Assembly: GCA_022747635.1 (NCBI GenBank)
Contig: JAKTNV010000165.1
Coordinates: 310,001 to 374,000, forward strand
Source: Hetaerina americana
Lineage: Eukaryota > Arthropoda > Insecta > Odonata > Calopterygidae
Direction: 5' to 3'
DNA: 64,000 bases
Part shown: positions 1 to 10,269 of the stretch, one piece after another
Numbering within the stretch: position 1 is the first letter of the stretch
Layout of the letters: every line of letters starts with the position of its first letter
Notes under the pieces: model-generated
What the model saw: only the letters and a program-made list of their open reading frames with translations
The model's database searches: none
Told to the model about the DNA's origin: nothing
Position numbers and translations under genes: made by a program

Positions 1-325
1 GTATATTCCACGTTCAATACTGACCATTTCCTGTGTACCATAAACACAGTAATCAATGCTGGAAGGTCGGTTTATGGGTGAAGGTAGAGTTCACCCAGTA
101 CTTAACTCTATACAGTCTGTGAAATTCACACATCAGGGTATTAAGGGGAGCCAGTTACTTTCACTGTGGCAGATAAGGTTTACCAGGAAGATTGGTACCA
201 GAAAAAATCACATAGCTTGAGTGGAGCATCAGGTGCCCTGAGTGTCTGCCTGGGGTTTGAACTCAGGACCCTCTGGTCAATAGTCCAATGCTCTAACCCC
301 CTGGACTATCATGACCCACCTTTTT
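1..325 (-). repeat. tRNA-derived SINE in piggyBac relic (arm 1)
   Basis: On the minus strand positions 230-300 read like a tRNA: a box-A-like stretch, then a box B near GAGTTCAAACCCC. The sequence interrupts the piggyBac transposase frame just after its SGYIW motif. The same insertion is at the same site in arm 2 (52434-52770), so it predates the arm duplication. The 3' end is cut by the window edge. Confidence 0.75.
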
Positions 326-640
326 CCTGTAGAAATAATAATAAATGACCATATATATCCAGACATAGGCTTAGAAAATCTAAACGTTTCCACCCCAAAT
401 TTGGCTCCTTTCAGGGAAACATACTGCATCAGTGAGAGATCATCCTTGTACAGAATAACATTTTTGACAATAGAAATCTTCCTCTCAGGTGTCAACAAAC
501 TTGAGAACTTTTTGTTGAGAAATACAAACAGAGGGCTAATTTCTTTCAGCTTGACACAAGGATGTCTATTCCTCATAAAGGTACCATTGTCTGCAAAATG
601 CAGATAGTGTTTGACGAGCACATGTCTATGCTATGGCATA
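326..640 (-). pseudogene. piggyBac-type transposase fragment (arm 1)
   Basis: The minus-strand frame resembles the central DDE domain of piggyBac/PGBD transposases: a HFADN motif, a TPERKISI stretch, then SLMQYVSLKGAKFG and SGYIW. In the family the first catalytic Asp sits in a motif of the type ISxDES; here the position reads ISIVKN, so the acid is lost. The same change is in arm 2. Only about 100 codons remain before the SINE. There is no start codon context or N-terminal domain, so this is a relic. Confidence 0.85.
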
Positions 641-2381
641 AAATTTAAAGAGAATGGAGTGAGAATGTTCTGCCTCTTTGACAAATATCATTCTTGAACT
701 GGTTTGCTCATAGTTTAATGAGGAATGATCAATGCAAAACAACACACTAATTTCAATAGTATTTATACACTAACAATCTATAAAACTTGATTTTTTTTAA
801 ACAAAAGAATCAGTATAGTGGTCAGCATATAACTTGATTTCCACAGTTATTAGTTTAATTGAGTAATCATCAATTAATGCCCGAAAGCATTGAAGAATTC
901 CAGCAGTTTCATCAATCTCTAAATGAACAGGATGAGAAGTAGTCAAGGAAATCTTGGAAGTGGTGATTAGTGAAGTTGCTGGGAATCCATAGGACAACAA
1001 AACACTCAGGCATCAAGGAATTGGGCAATACAACCTTCTTCATAAATCTGGGAAATTATGTCCGTTTCTGGATGGTTTATTCTGAGTTAATGAAGATTAA
1101 TATTTAATATGTTTATGTTAATTTGGGTTGATAAATTGTCCAAAATTAAATGACAATGAATGCATAAATGAATTAATAACTTTTTAAATGAGTCTGCCAT
1201 TAAATTGGTTTGATATTTTATAATTTTTGAACACAAACTTTATAATTCAAGGAGGCTTCTCATCGTCTTAAACTTTTCCAATATTTCATAGAAATCTGTT
1301 TTGATTGATTCTGAATTTTTTTGAAAATAAAGCCTATAAAAATAAGTAAATTAAACTCAATGAACCTGCATGGAATCAGTCATTATTAAATGGCTTTGAA
1401 ATCACGTGCATTTAAAACAATTGACTTATATATGTCATGCTTATATTCTAAAATAAATGGCATTTCTAAGCCAATAGATGCCAATCAAATATAATGAAGA
1501 TGAAGAAATGAATTCATTTTACAAACACTTTAATTAAAAAGGAGTGCTTCATAATATGGGATTTGTGGCACCCAATTGGGTAATTGCAAAATGGCTGTGG
1601 AAATAACTTAAGAAGTCCTATCATCTACCAAGCGTGTATTAAATACAGTTTATTTTATGTTTAGTATTTCAATATTGAATCTTTCAAAAAATTGTATTTT
1701 AAAAATCCACTTTGAATAATTTAGTCTCAATGTATTGGTTGATCATGGAATACATTATTAAGTATTATTTTCAATTTATATTGACACTGTTTACAGCTGT
1801 AGGTTGGCACTTGAATCCTGTTCAATTCCATCCAAAACATAGACCATAATTACTTCAAAAAGGAGCATTAACATATTATATTTGAAACGCTTAGATGGAT
1901 ACTCCAGTAAATTCAAGCAGAGTTTATCATCAGAACAAATTAAAAGACAACTATCTCAGAAGGCTGGTAATCTTGTCGTGAATGTAATTAGGTGTTTTCC
2001 AGAATTTAAAAGGTATATAGTATGTTTCATAAAAGATATCACCAGTCCATTCTTTCCATGTGTGGCGTAACTAGGAAGAAGTTCAAATACACATAAATAA
2101 CCTTAAAATAGACAATGAGACAGTTCACCTCAAAGAGGAGATGTATTCTTCCAAACAGTTTGGATCCAGTCTTATTTCATTAATGAAATACAGTATGCTC
2201 TTTAGAGTTATATGCTCTTAATATATTCGTTTATATTGTAAAAATAGTAAAACAATGTTGTTTGAGAAAATATGTGATTTTAAAATTATTTCTATTCGGT
2301 TCAAATCATTAGAAGTCAGATATATTAATATTTCAAACAACAGAGCTCATTATACTTGAACGAAATTGTAGATGGTAACTT
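641..2381. repeat. AT-rich unclassified block (arm 1)
   Basis: About 1.7 kb of AT-rich sequence without a convincing coding frame; the longest ATG frame is about 62 codons. It is repeated in arm 2 (48722-52070), and part of it (about 1250-1560) recurs as a diverged third copy at 28678-29110. It lies between the piggyBac relic and the E3 LTR. It may be non-coding piggyBac sequence or an unrelated non-autonomous element; I do not recognise it. Confidence 0.6.
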
Positions 2382-3009
2382 TGCGACATGGTACTCTTTC
2401 CCTGGCTCCTCCGAATGTCCCACGTGACCAAAGACAATGATTCAAAAGTATTTCTCCCCTGACTCCTAAATTAGGTATAAAAGCCCTGGTCGCCGGGCAA
2501 AAAGCAGTCAGTTGGTTATCTGGCGGTGACCGGTAGGGCACGATGATTCAGCTATGTTGCGCTTGTCGTGACAGTGTGTCCTATTCCTGACTAAACTTCG
2601 GACGAGGGCTCTGCCTAGGTTACGTTCGTTTGACCTCGTCCACCCTGCAATACTCCTTTCCTTTCCGACGGACGAGGGCTCCGCCTAGGTTATGCGTGTC
2701 GTGACCGCGTCCACCCTGCCATACTCCCTTCTTTTCCGACGGACGAGGGGTCTGCCTAGGTTATGTGTTTCGTGACCGCGTTAACCCTGCATTTACCCCG
2801 TCCCAGGTAATTTTCTGCCATTTTAATTCTGCCCGCACTCGCGTTGGTTTACCGTGGGACTAGCCATCCATAATTTGCTTATACTTATATAAATGGTGCA
2901 TTATGACTGATGTTGGGTTATATACGGCTGCTTTGGTGATACTCGGTGTAGTTACTCTGACCTTCACCGATACCCTTTGTGTCGCACCATGGAAACCCCT
3001 CTTGCGACA
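2382..3009 (+). repeat. E3 gypsy 5' LTR (arm 1, start clipped)
   Basis: The LTR ends in CTTGCGACA and is followed after three bases by a primer-binding-site candidate. In arm 2 the same LTR is complete and starts TGTCGCAAG, a perfect 9-bp inverted match to its end. Arm 1 has lost the first bases: TTTGC joins directly to GACATGG, while arm 2 keeps about 28 bp more. Three tandem units of about 70 bp lie inside at 2601-2800. No 3' LTR is present because the element is cut near 6130. Confidence 0.82.
2601..2800 (+). repeat. Three tandem ~70-bp units in the E3 LTR (arm 1)
   Basis: Imperfect units start near 2601, 2668 and 2740, each beginning GACGAGGG and containing TGCCTAGGTTA or a close variant, then a GACC(T/G)CGT stretch and a pyrimidine-rich end. 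Their place upstream of the expected start site resembles reiterated enhancer repeats in retroviral LTRs; that role is inference. Arm 2 has the same three units at 48285-48487. Confidence 0.85.
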
Positions 3010-3012
3010 TAT

Positions 3013-3030
3013 TGGTGTCAGGTGAGGGGT
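3013..3030 (+). promoter_or_regulatory. E3 primer-binding-site candidate (arm 1)
   Basis: TGGTGTCAGGTGAGGGGT begins three bases after the LTR end. A PBS starts with TGG to pair with a tRNA CCA end. E1 has nearly the same sequence after its LTR (25486-25503), so E1 and E3 would use the same primer tRNA. I did not identify that tRNA. Confidence 0.7.
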
Positions 3031-3365
3031 TGCACGGTTGGACTAGTGATTTATTCAGTGTATGTACCAGTGTCTCAAAGATTATCATGTGCCCGTGTAC
3101 CTCTTTAAATCGGAAGTTCCGTATTTTCTCGGACAGGTGGGATATGCTAATCTGTGCTGACCTAACGAATTATTATTTTAAGACACGTGCTATAACCTCA
3201 TCGCGATTCTCTGCGCGCAATTAAACTAAGCGTCACTTCATCAGGAACCACCAATTAGCCCATTCAGCGCCCACCATGGGTATCGGATACACTCGGAGTA
3301 TGAAAAAATAAATTAATTAAGCACAGTCAAATTTTAATGTAATTAGCATTAGGTTGAATTTCGCG
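3031..3365 (+). other. E3 untranslated leader (arm 1)
   Basis: About 335 bp between the PBS and the gag start codon with no coding frame of note. It is conserved in arm 2 (47725-48060), as expected for a packaging and leader region; no motif in it is recognised. Confidence 0.6.
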
Positions 3366-4512
3366 ATGGATGGCCTCAACCCTCATAGACATGGGTACCC
3401 TAACCCTTTCCTCGATTATCAAGAAAGCGCAAATGGATTGAAATTCGGCAGTGCACTCGACTTCACACCTTTAGTTAATGTCTTAGAACAGCCGGGAAGT
3501 AGCGCGAGTCCGCAAAATGGTTGCGGAGAAGCAGCGCAAACCGCCGCTATTGGCAGTCAGATTCATTTAATTCCAACGTTTAGCGGGGAAGTCGAGATTG
3601 GGGTTGGCAAATTTTTGGAAAGCGTTGTATTTTAAGTCATCTTAGTAGTTGGAATGAAGCACAGACCTTAGGAGTCGCTCAATTTCGGGTTGGAGGAACC
3701 GCAGCGGATTTGGTCTCTGCAAATCATCACATATTAGGTTCATACGCGGACTTTTCCATTAATCTCAAAAGGAGAATTTCCCTGAAGCCATCTCCAATCA
3801 TGTTAGAAAAAATATTTAACACTTGCGTACAAAAACCGCTGGAGAGCGTCGCAGAATTTCCAACCAGATTCCGTCATGTCGCCCGTAGGCTACGCGAGTC
3901 ATGGTGCGAGATTGATTCAGAAACAGCGAAGAATTCAAGGTAGACTTCTTGTGCAATTTTTAATTGGGTTGAAGGAAGAGATTGGTAGGTTTGTGTTGGT
4001 TCGTAATCCAACAAACTTGATTGAGACAGAAGGGTTCGCAAGCGTTTAAGAAGCTAGTGTCAGAAATTACGCCGTCAACAGAGACGTAAATTCATCACAA
4101 CAGTCTCATGCGTGGTTGTGTCAGTAACCCCCTAGGTGGCCGCCATCTCCAAATATAACGCCTTGGTAGGGTATGAACGCGAATCCGCCAAATGTTGCAG
4201 GTTGGCAGTTTCCCGCGGAACAAATTAACGCCGCACAGGCTGTCGGAAGGGGTTCCAAAGTAAGACTGCTTCCCCCGGTGCAAGTAGGGACACCGAAGGA
4301 TAGATAATCACGGCGCACGCGTTTGCTTTCGCTGCGGTAAAACCGGTCACATTGGTCGAGCGTGTAGAGAGAGGGAGAGGGGAACGAGGCCGTCTTTGTG
4401 TTTAAATTGTGGAAATGAAAATCATATCGCTAAAGATTGCCCGCTCGTGAAATGCGGCATTTGTCAAAGGACTGGCCATCTTCCCAGGCGCTGCCCGAGG
4501 CGCGAAAATCCC
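3366..4512 (+). pseudogene. E3 gypsy gag, broken (arm 1)
   Basis: The structural gag protein forms the cytoplasmic particle of the element. The likely start is the ATG at 3366 (MDGLNPHRHG). A capsid-like part follows with IHLIPTFSGE and LGSYADFSINLKRR, matching E1 gag at 24900-25280. Near 4324-4512 the frame encodes three zinc knuckles of the CX2CX4HX4C form (CFRCGKTGHIGRAC, CLNCGNENHIAKDC, CGICQRTGHLPRRC), typical of nucleocapsid. The frame is broken by a 1-nt deletion near 3627 (arm 2 still reads through), a stop near 3943 and more shifts before the knuckles. E1 gag is the closest relative in the window. Confidence 0.88.
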
Positions 4513-4861
4513 TTCGTGGCGGGAAACGCCGATCTCCCGACTGGGAGGTCGGGACAGATTTAATTCTAGTGGTAACTCGAGGAGCAGGATGGACAATAGA
4601 AGTTAATAATTTTAGGAAAGATAACAATTTTCTAGTGGAAACGAGAGCAGCCGTTACCATCATTGATAGTAAAAAATTTCCTTTTGGCCAATTAAGGAAT
4701 TCAGATTACAATTCTCGGGTGCGAAGCGCGTCAGGTCATCCCTTGCCAATCATCGGAGAGAGTTCGTGCAATTTTTGATTGATCATAAATTATATCCCCA
4801 TGACATCTTAGTAGTGGATTTGGGGGAAACGAACTATAACGGTCTTCTAGGCCTTGATTTT
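4513..4861 (+). pseudogene. E3 gypsy protease, active site lost (arm 1)
   Basis: The frame after the third zinc knuckle matches the aspartic protease of E1. The active-site motif, LVDTGAAV in E1, reads LVETRAAV here: the catalytic Asp is Glu and the next-but-one Gly is Arg. A stop follows near 4779. The protease end (YNGLLGLDFM) is interrupted at 4862 by a 297-bp SINE-like insertion. The same active-site lesion is in arm 2, so the protease was dead before duplication. Confidence 0.85.
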
Positions 4862-5158
4862 ATGAATTCCAAAGAAACTGCGGGAGATGCCGCAACAGTA
4901 ACTTTTAACGGAGTCATCCGCTAATGTGCATTTCAATGCAACAATTTCAGAGTGTAAAAATCATTCGCCTTGACTGGGATTCGAACCCAGATCCCTCAAT
5001 ATCCGGTCGAGTCCTGTTGTTCCCTTAAAAGCCCCAAAATTTCAGAGTTTAAGAGGACGCCTCGGTAGCTTAAGTGGCTAAAGCACTCAACCGGATATTG
5101 CGGGATCTGGGTTTGAATCCCAGTCAAGGCGAATGATTTTAACACTCTGAAATTGTTG
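4862..5158 (+). repeat. Foldback tRNA-SINE insertion in E3 (arm 1)
   Basis: A 297-bp insertion flanked by CCTTGATTTT at 4852-4861 and 5159-5168, a 10-bp target duplication. It contains a tRNA-like unit at about 5060-5135: box A TAGCTTAAGTGG and box B GGTTTGAATCC. A second, inverted copy of its 3' part (about 4941-5012) pairs with 5089-5160, so the transcript could form a stem of about 70 bp. Its first bases (AAACTGCGGGAGATGCCGC) recur at about 42078. Both arms carry it. Confidence 0.8.
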
Positions 5159-6130
5159 CCTTGATTTTTTGGTTTGTTTCGGGAAAAGTATATCGTTCAA
5201 TAAACGGAAAATAAGAATGGGTGAGGGACACGAGACAGACCTTAAATCTAATGGCGTAACATCGCAGATGAACGAGCCCATAGGCGACCATGAAATTGGA
5301 GTTTCCAAAGAGGTCAAGGCGTTTGATTCTTTCATTTATGGTATAATTAATGGCAATAATTCGCAAATGGCCACGTATAATTTAGCATCCCTTGAGGAAA
5401 AAACGATAAGCGACACTAAAAACCAAAGTGCTTTTCCGGCAGAGATAATGAAATGTAACTCGCGAATAAACGGCAGTATGGAGGGATTTTGTTTTCAAGT
5501 AACGACGGAGGAATTGACAGAAGGGAATAAGGATCACGGATCTCTAAATAAGGATTCACAGAAATTAGTAGAGGTGGCGAAGGCCGAAAGAGTCATAAAG
5601 AGGTTGCCACCCGCGTCGCAAGCAAGCTGCACCGCTAGGGACGAAGTTAATGGCGATGTCTTCGAGGTTTCCACCGACTCCCGGTTTGGGATAAAGAAGT
5701 CGGGTGATGATTGTGTTTTTTCGCCAGTAAGAGAGGATAGATTTGTTGTCCCCTTGTGCGATGGCAAAGTTCGCGAAACTCAGACCGGCGTAAGTAATGG
5801 GATTGGCCGATCGAGCAAAATTGTATCAGAGGAATATATTAGAGTACCGCCGTTATCCGTTGTGTTGACGAAGATAAAGAGTCAGATAGTTGAAGGCAAA
5901 GAAGTGCGAGTCATTGGAAGCGAGAGAGATTTATTTATTCTGCCGAGCATTGCTTCGGTGTCACCTGAAGGCAATGTCCCCATATTACTTTGTAACATTC
6001 GTAGCAGCGAACAAAAGGTAAAAAGGGGCTATGTAGTTGAGGTGGCGCCATTCCGGGAGGAAGTTCAGGCACCCCTCACTAACTGGGTAGACGTTGAGGA
6101 CGAAAACTTCTGGCCAGATCCTTCCGCGCA
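5159..6130 (+). pseudogene. E3 gypsy protease-RT linker (arm 1)
   Basis: An open stretch of about 320 codons resumes the E3 frame after the SINE. It aligns with residues 140-430 of the E1 pol protein: RMGEGHETDLKS against KITEGHETMLKS, then a low-complexity acidic linker, then SVSPEGNVPILLCN against TVSPDGVIPLLLCN, then a FWP/MWP motif. Sequence is lost before the reverse transcriptase; the element is joined near 6130 to an antisense LINE. The frame runs on into LINE sequence until about 6194, which is not part of the gene. Confidence 0.85.
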
Positions 6131-6786
6131 TAGGGGCACGTGTCCACTCTCTAAACATCATTCTTTAGGGATGCCGAGACGAAGAGGCAGATAATCCGCG
6201 TCCGAGAGTTAGGCCCTGATCGCGTGAAGGGGGTGGGACCGGCGCAATAAGAACGCACTGCGTCAATCGCTCGAATCAGTGAGAGTGCTCGGCTTGGATA
6301 GTATGTCACCCCATCCCTTTTCGAGACACAACCCTCTAGGCGGGAGATGGAGTTGAAATCTCCGCCCAATATGGCCCTCCCCAAGAAAGAATACTGGTAG
6401 GGGAGAGGGAGTTCATTAAAATATGTTTCGCGCTCTATCCTCGCGCGCTCACCGGAGGGAGCGTAAAGGTTCGTGATATGGATACCATTGACGATAGCGA
6501 ACGTTTTTCGGCCTGAAGCGTGGCGGCGAACATGAGAGAACGGAATGCCATTTCGGACTAGGGTGGTGGTGCCAGAATGACTTTCGGCGAAATTGCCGAA
6601 AGCCTGAAAGATGTTTGTATCCCAGAGTATGTCCTCTTTTACCTCTTGAAGGAGGATTACATCAGCCCTGAGATCGCGGAGAAAACGTTGGACTGCACTT
6701 TTTAAAGCGCTATAAAAACCAGCAATATTCAGCGAAATAATATTAATTGGTGGAATGAGAGGACAGCTATGGGCACCGGACATCAC
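6131..6786 (-). pseudogene. LINE endonuclease domain (L1/Tx1-like), arm 1
   Basis: The minus-strand frame of about 200 codons is an AP-endonuclease domain, which nicks target DNA for reverse transcription. Visible motifs are ISLNIAG at the N terminus, VILLQEV (catalytic Glu), TNLYAPSGE, and GGDFNSI (catalytic Asp with Asn). The catalytic SDH end and the whole RT are missing because the LINE is cut at the E3 joint near 6130. LYAPSGE with GGDFN suggests an L1/Tx1-type clade, but that call is tentative. The arm 2 copy is 43600-44184. Confidence 0.82.
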
Positions 6787-7007
6787 TTACCAGAGTCCTG
6801 GTCTTGGCTTACGTCGCTTCGGTCGCCGCTCGAGCCCAAGCGACAAGAGCTTCGCCGCTTCCCGGGACGCTTCGTCCGACGGGCCGACGATCGAGGCCTC
6901 GAGTTGTCACTGCATACCTTCCCCTCGACCTCGTCCGAAGAAGAAGACCCAGCCGTGGTCTCTACGAAGAGCAGGTTCCTCGGCAGCGTTGAACGGGGGG
7001 CCTTCTT

Positions 7008-7714
7008 TTAAGCAGCACAGCTGGTGACCGGCCCAACCCATGAGGTGGCCTCGGGGGGGCCGGGAGTGGACTGGAGGTCATCTGCCGAAGGGGCTCCGTC
7101 GGGAGAAATCGGAGGAGATCGATCCAATTGGTCCACCTCTAGAGGAGCCCTAGGAATATTGCGGACACCTTGGCCTTCATGGTTGCAACGGGCGCAGGTG
7201 CGGCGCTGACCCTCGTAAATGATGATGGCCCGGTTGCCGCCAATGTGGAGGTACGACGGGATATTTCTTTCAACCGTCATCTGCACCACTGTCGTACCTG
7301 TCAGCACGCGCGCCATTTTGTCGCCCTCCCACCTGTTCTCCCACGAGCGATGGATTTTTCAAAAACGTTGAAGCTCACTTGTTAAATCTTCCAATGGGGT
7401 CTCCACGGGAAGACGAAGAACCCTGACATTACAAAGGCTACCGAAGGTCTCGTCAATGGTAATCGTCGTCCTCGGATCGTTAGGGATGGAAACGGTAGCT
7501 TTCGTGGGATATAATATAGAATCCTCTTCATAGTAGCTTCAGGTGCCAACTTCAGAAATACCAAATGGTGGTTATATCCAAATTATATATCCACAATCTC
7601 TTCCGGTGTGAGGCCCAGTGACTCTAGTGCAAGGAGGTGGTCCTCCAACGGAGCAGGGGCCTTCGCCTTATCGTCAATTTGCAAGGCGAGCGTGTCCACG
7701 TGATGTACGAACAT
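7008..7714 (-). pseudogene. LINE ORF1 (L1/Tx1-like), arm 1
   Basis: The likely start is the ATG at 7714 (MFVHHVDTLALQIDD). The frame meets an in-frame TAA after EEIVDI, then continues with HLVFLKLAPEATMKRIL before a frameshift. Further on a partial zinc knuckle (RRTCARCNHEGQG) is followed by a proline-rich region ending near 7008. The TAA is shared with arm 2. ORF1 proteins of this kind bind the LINE RNA; the clade is not certain. Confidence 0.75.
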
Positions 7715-8060
7715 TTTGAAACAAATAAAATTGAGCACGCCAGCGCGAAAAAAGGGAGAGCGCACCGAAAGCACTCCAAGAAAGAAATAAACCCTCGTGC
7801 GCACTCCCTCCCCGCTACACGCAACCGTTGGTAGCAAATAAAAATGAGCCTAAGCTCTACACCAAGAGTCAAGGCCAGTCTTGATCCAGTAAACATAACG
7901 AAAGCACGGACTTCCCGGTAGCAGAAGTCGAGAGTCAAACCGCAAGCTTCTTGATGAACTAGGCGGTCAACCGCCGCTCGACACAAAACACGATCGTTAC
8001 CTCGACTTCCGAGAGAGTCCGGCAGCGCCGCTCTCCGAGACCGAAGCCTCGGAGAGCGGC
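7715..8060 (-). other. LINE 5' untranslated region (arm 1)
   Basis: About 340 bp upstream of the ORF1 ATG, matched in arm 2 by 42368-42714. Near 8030-8055 it has a GC-rich palindrome (CTCTCCGAG ... CTCGGAGAG) where homology between the arms ends. Confidence 0.6.
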
Positions 8061-8544
8061 GTTTTACTCCCAGCGCACCTTGGCAAGTGGGCTGACAAAC
8101 TGGAGGGGTCCTGCTCCAGGAGCGTCTCGCCTTATGTAGCATCGTGCCTTATGGGGGATGACATTAAATTGGCAAAAGTAGTGAATGAAAATCATACAAA
8201 AATAATAATTAAAAAAATATTCATCTTCACATTGCTCACTTATGAAATTCGTAACACTACATTAATGCAGTAACGTCGGCATTTTCTTAGCTCGAGTGTT
8301 TGTAAAAAAAAGTCATAGAATTACAGCAAACATTAAAATATAAGTAAATATGACTAGGGTTAAAACTAGAAGCACTCCGTCTTTGTTTTCCTCTTTCCTC
8401 AAAGCTTGCACTAATATTCACGTGAGCACTATACACACCGTCTGGAATAATAGAGCGAGGAGCATGCGGAGTCCGCTTGTCCAGCCGGTCTTCTCCTCCA
8501 GGAACCAAGTTAACTCCTCAATGCAGCCGTAGAAGAAGGTCATA
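8061..8544. other. Unassigned stretch inside arm 1
   Basis: The first 80 bp (to about 8145) may still be LINE 5' UTR. From 8160 to 8340 the sequence is AT-rich with no signal. On the minus strand 8543-8290 there is a short frame opening MTFFYGC and containing hydrophobic runs (LLALLFQTV, VLTLVIFTYILMF) broken by stops. Its place just after the E2 proline-rich ORF is where env would start in E1, so it could be an E2 env remnant; I cannot support that by a motif. Confidence 0.35.
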
Positions 8545-8575
8545 AATTTGAAGGACTAGCATACTAGTAACACAG

Positions 8576-9070
8576 TTATTGGCACTTCTGAATTTCGGTT
8601 TCCGGGCGGCGTTTGCGGCTCTTTGCCTGCGATTGTGCTTGCGGTGGGTGTGGTGGAGAGGTTTCCTGGCTCTCGGGGAATTTCCTGGGTGCTAAGGGAG
8701 TGCGGCAAGGGACCTTGGGATAGAAAGAGAGTAACTTTTGCTGATAACTTGTCGCATCACCGAATTGGGTGGGCGCATTAGGGGCCAATCGATGTCCTTC
8801 CAGGTGTCGAGGCCGCCAGGTGGTTGTGGTCGCGACAGCAACATTGCGTCCATCGTCTTCCATGCATCGGGCATCTTCTTCCCATGTGGAGGCGGTCATG
8901 GTCATCAAAGGTTGGGTCAGGGATGGCACCAAGTGCAGATCCTTTCCAGGGATGGGCGCATACTCGGGGGTGAATGGGATACTCCATTCTGCATCGGCGT
9001 CCAAACTGCATCTCCGCCTCTGAGAGTCCTCGCACTTGCAAGTCGGACACATCACTTCCAAAAATGGCAA
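8576..9070 (-). CDS. E2 proline-rich ORF downstream of pol
   Basis: A frame of about 160 codons on the minus strand directly after the E2 pol C-terminal piece. It is rich in Pro, Ser, Gln and Cys and ends in a basic cluster (QAKSRKRRPE). It holds the same place, and has the same basic C terminus, as the 254-residue ORF of E1 at 13717-14481, but clear similarity beyond composition is not visible. No known domain is recognised. It may be an accessory protein of these env-bearing elements or part of a spliced product; both are inference. Confidence 0.5.
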   Translation of the reverse strand: MPFLEVMCPTCKCEDSQRRRCSLDADAEWSIPFTPEYAPIPGKDLHLVPSLTQPLMTMTASTWEEDARCMEDDGRNVAVATTTTWRPRHLEGHRLAPNAPTQFGDATSYQQKLLSFYPKVPCRTPLAPRKFPESQETSPPHPPQAQSQAKSRKRRPETEIQKCQ

Positions 9071-9125
9071 CTAATTTCCTCCTCTGGGGTACCATTGCTC
9101 CAGGCAGTCTCAATCCGTCTGCTGG

Positions 9126-10260
9126 TTAAGAATGGATTTTAGGATTAGAGGAAAGTTCTCTACTAGGTAACGGTTGGAGATTACAGGGGAAAGAGGGATT
9201 GGAAGGAGGACTTGGAGTTGCAATATAATCTTCAAGGCCTTCGAAGTTGGATGGTGATAAGGAGACACGAGCGGGTTCTTTTGGAGAGGGGTATGCTGGA
9301 GGTTGCTCGGCGTCTTGTGGTGCCATGCGGTCACCTAAAAACAGGGGTAAGGGATTATCTGGCGGTGAGGGTAAAAGGTTACGCATATGAGCTAGGAGAC
9401 GTCGTCCGTGTTTCAGGTCCTCTATGTCTGCGGTAATCGAGCTTCTAACTTTAACTGTTTTGGAGGGTCCTCTCCAACGGGAAACTAACTTCCGTGCTTG
9501 ACCACTTGGTGCTTGCTGTTTCGATAAGTGCGCAATGCCAAGCCCAGTTGTTCGTCCCAATCAGAGTGGTCTTGGGCTGCATAATGGGGAGTCACGGAAG
9601 AAAAGGAATGGTGTGCATGCCCTAGACGACCATTTGAGGTGGGATATATGGAGAGAAGTGAAGATAGATTTTATTTTCAGTTCCCTGCAAACGTTTTTCA
9701 TTAGTTCCGAAGTGAAGTTTGCACCTCTGTATGCCAGTAAATATTTAAGCACACCGTGACGGCAAATTATGTGCTCGAAAAAAAATCCTGCTACTGTTTT
9801 AGCCGATTGATCTGGAGTCATAAAGGCTTCATGATATCTTGCGAAACAATCTTGGCGAGTTAAATGATATCGGTTAACTCGGAGGGATAGGGGTAGTGGT
9901 CCAAAAATATCCAAAACTAATTTCTCAATTGGGTAGGCGGCTTCAACCATTGGCTGTAATGGAATAATATTCACGCGTAATTTGCTCATTTGGCATTCGA
10001 TGCAATGCTGAACGTACTGGAGGGTGTCCGAATAACAGCCTTTCCAGTTGAAGTGTCGCTGGACGATTTCCACAATTTTCTCGATTCCGCGATGATTCCT
10101 GATAGGGGATTTTCGTGGCAAAGAGTCAAAATGAATTTCCGCATATTTTTGGGTGCACATATTATAAAAATTGGTTCAATCTCCGAAGGGTCAACTTTCT
10201 ATAGCACATTTTCCTCATCGTAAAAGTAGCAGGACTAATGGGTACTCCTTGAACCCGTCC
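9126..10260 (-). pseudogene. E2 gypsy integrase and pol C terminus, broken
   Basis: The minus strand encodes an integrase: an HHCC-like zinc part (QRHFNWKG ... CIECQ), the first catalytic Asp in LDIFGPL, and CRHGV. The second catalytic site, TDRGANF in E1, reads AYRGANF, so that Asp is Tyr. The frame then shifts near 9640; the C-terminal domain resumes at 9560-9126 (RKLVSRWRGPSKTVKVRSS), which matches E1 at 14860-14800. Reverse transcriptase and RNase H are absent: protease linker sequence joins pre-integrase sequence near 10270. The related E2 fragment at 56794-57345 keeps a downstream piece of integrase. Confidence 0.85.
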
Positions 10261-10269
10261 CATCGCTAT

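Larger units (their letters stand above)
1..8060 (+). repeat. Inverted duplication, arm 1
   Basis: This block is the reverse complement of 42368-52770. From outside inwards it holds a piggyBac relic with a SINE, an AT-rich block, an E3 gypsy LTR with gag, protease and linker, and a 5' part of an L1/Tx1-like LINE. The gypsy/LINE joint near 6130 recurs near 44185, so the whole composite was copied; the parts did not insert twice independently. By eye the arms differ by a few percent plus indels. Arm 1 lacks the two mariners and about 300 bp (48962-49257) found in arm 2. The outer end is cut by the window start, so the true arm may be longer. Confidence 0.93.

Noticed and set aside
166..348. Short plus-strand ORFs at the window start
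   Set aside because: Antisense to the SINE and piggyBac relic; not supported by any motif.
2601..2800. A CRISPR array
   Set aside because: Three imperfect contiguous 70-bp units without spacers, inside an LTR, in eukaryotic DNA.
4095..4318. Minus-strand ORFs opposite E3 gag
   Set aside because: Shadows of the gag and zinc-knuckle frames; no start context or known domain.
4965..5135. True tRNA genes
   Set aside because: Box A and B are tRNA-like, but no full cloverleaf was traced, the unit is inside a 297-bp insertion with target duplication, and it is repeated in both arms. It is a SINE.
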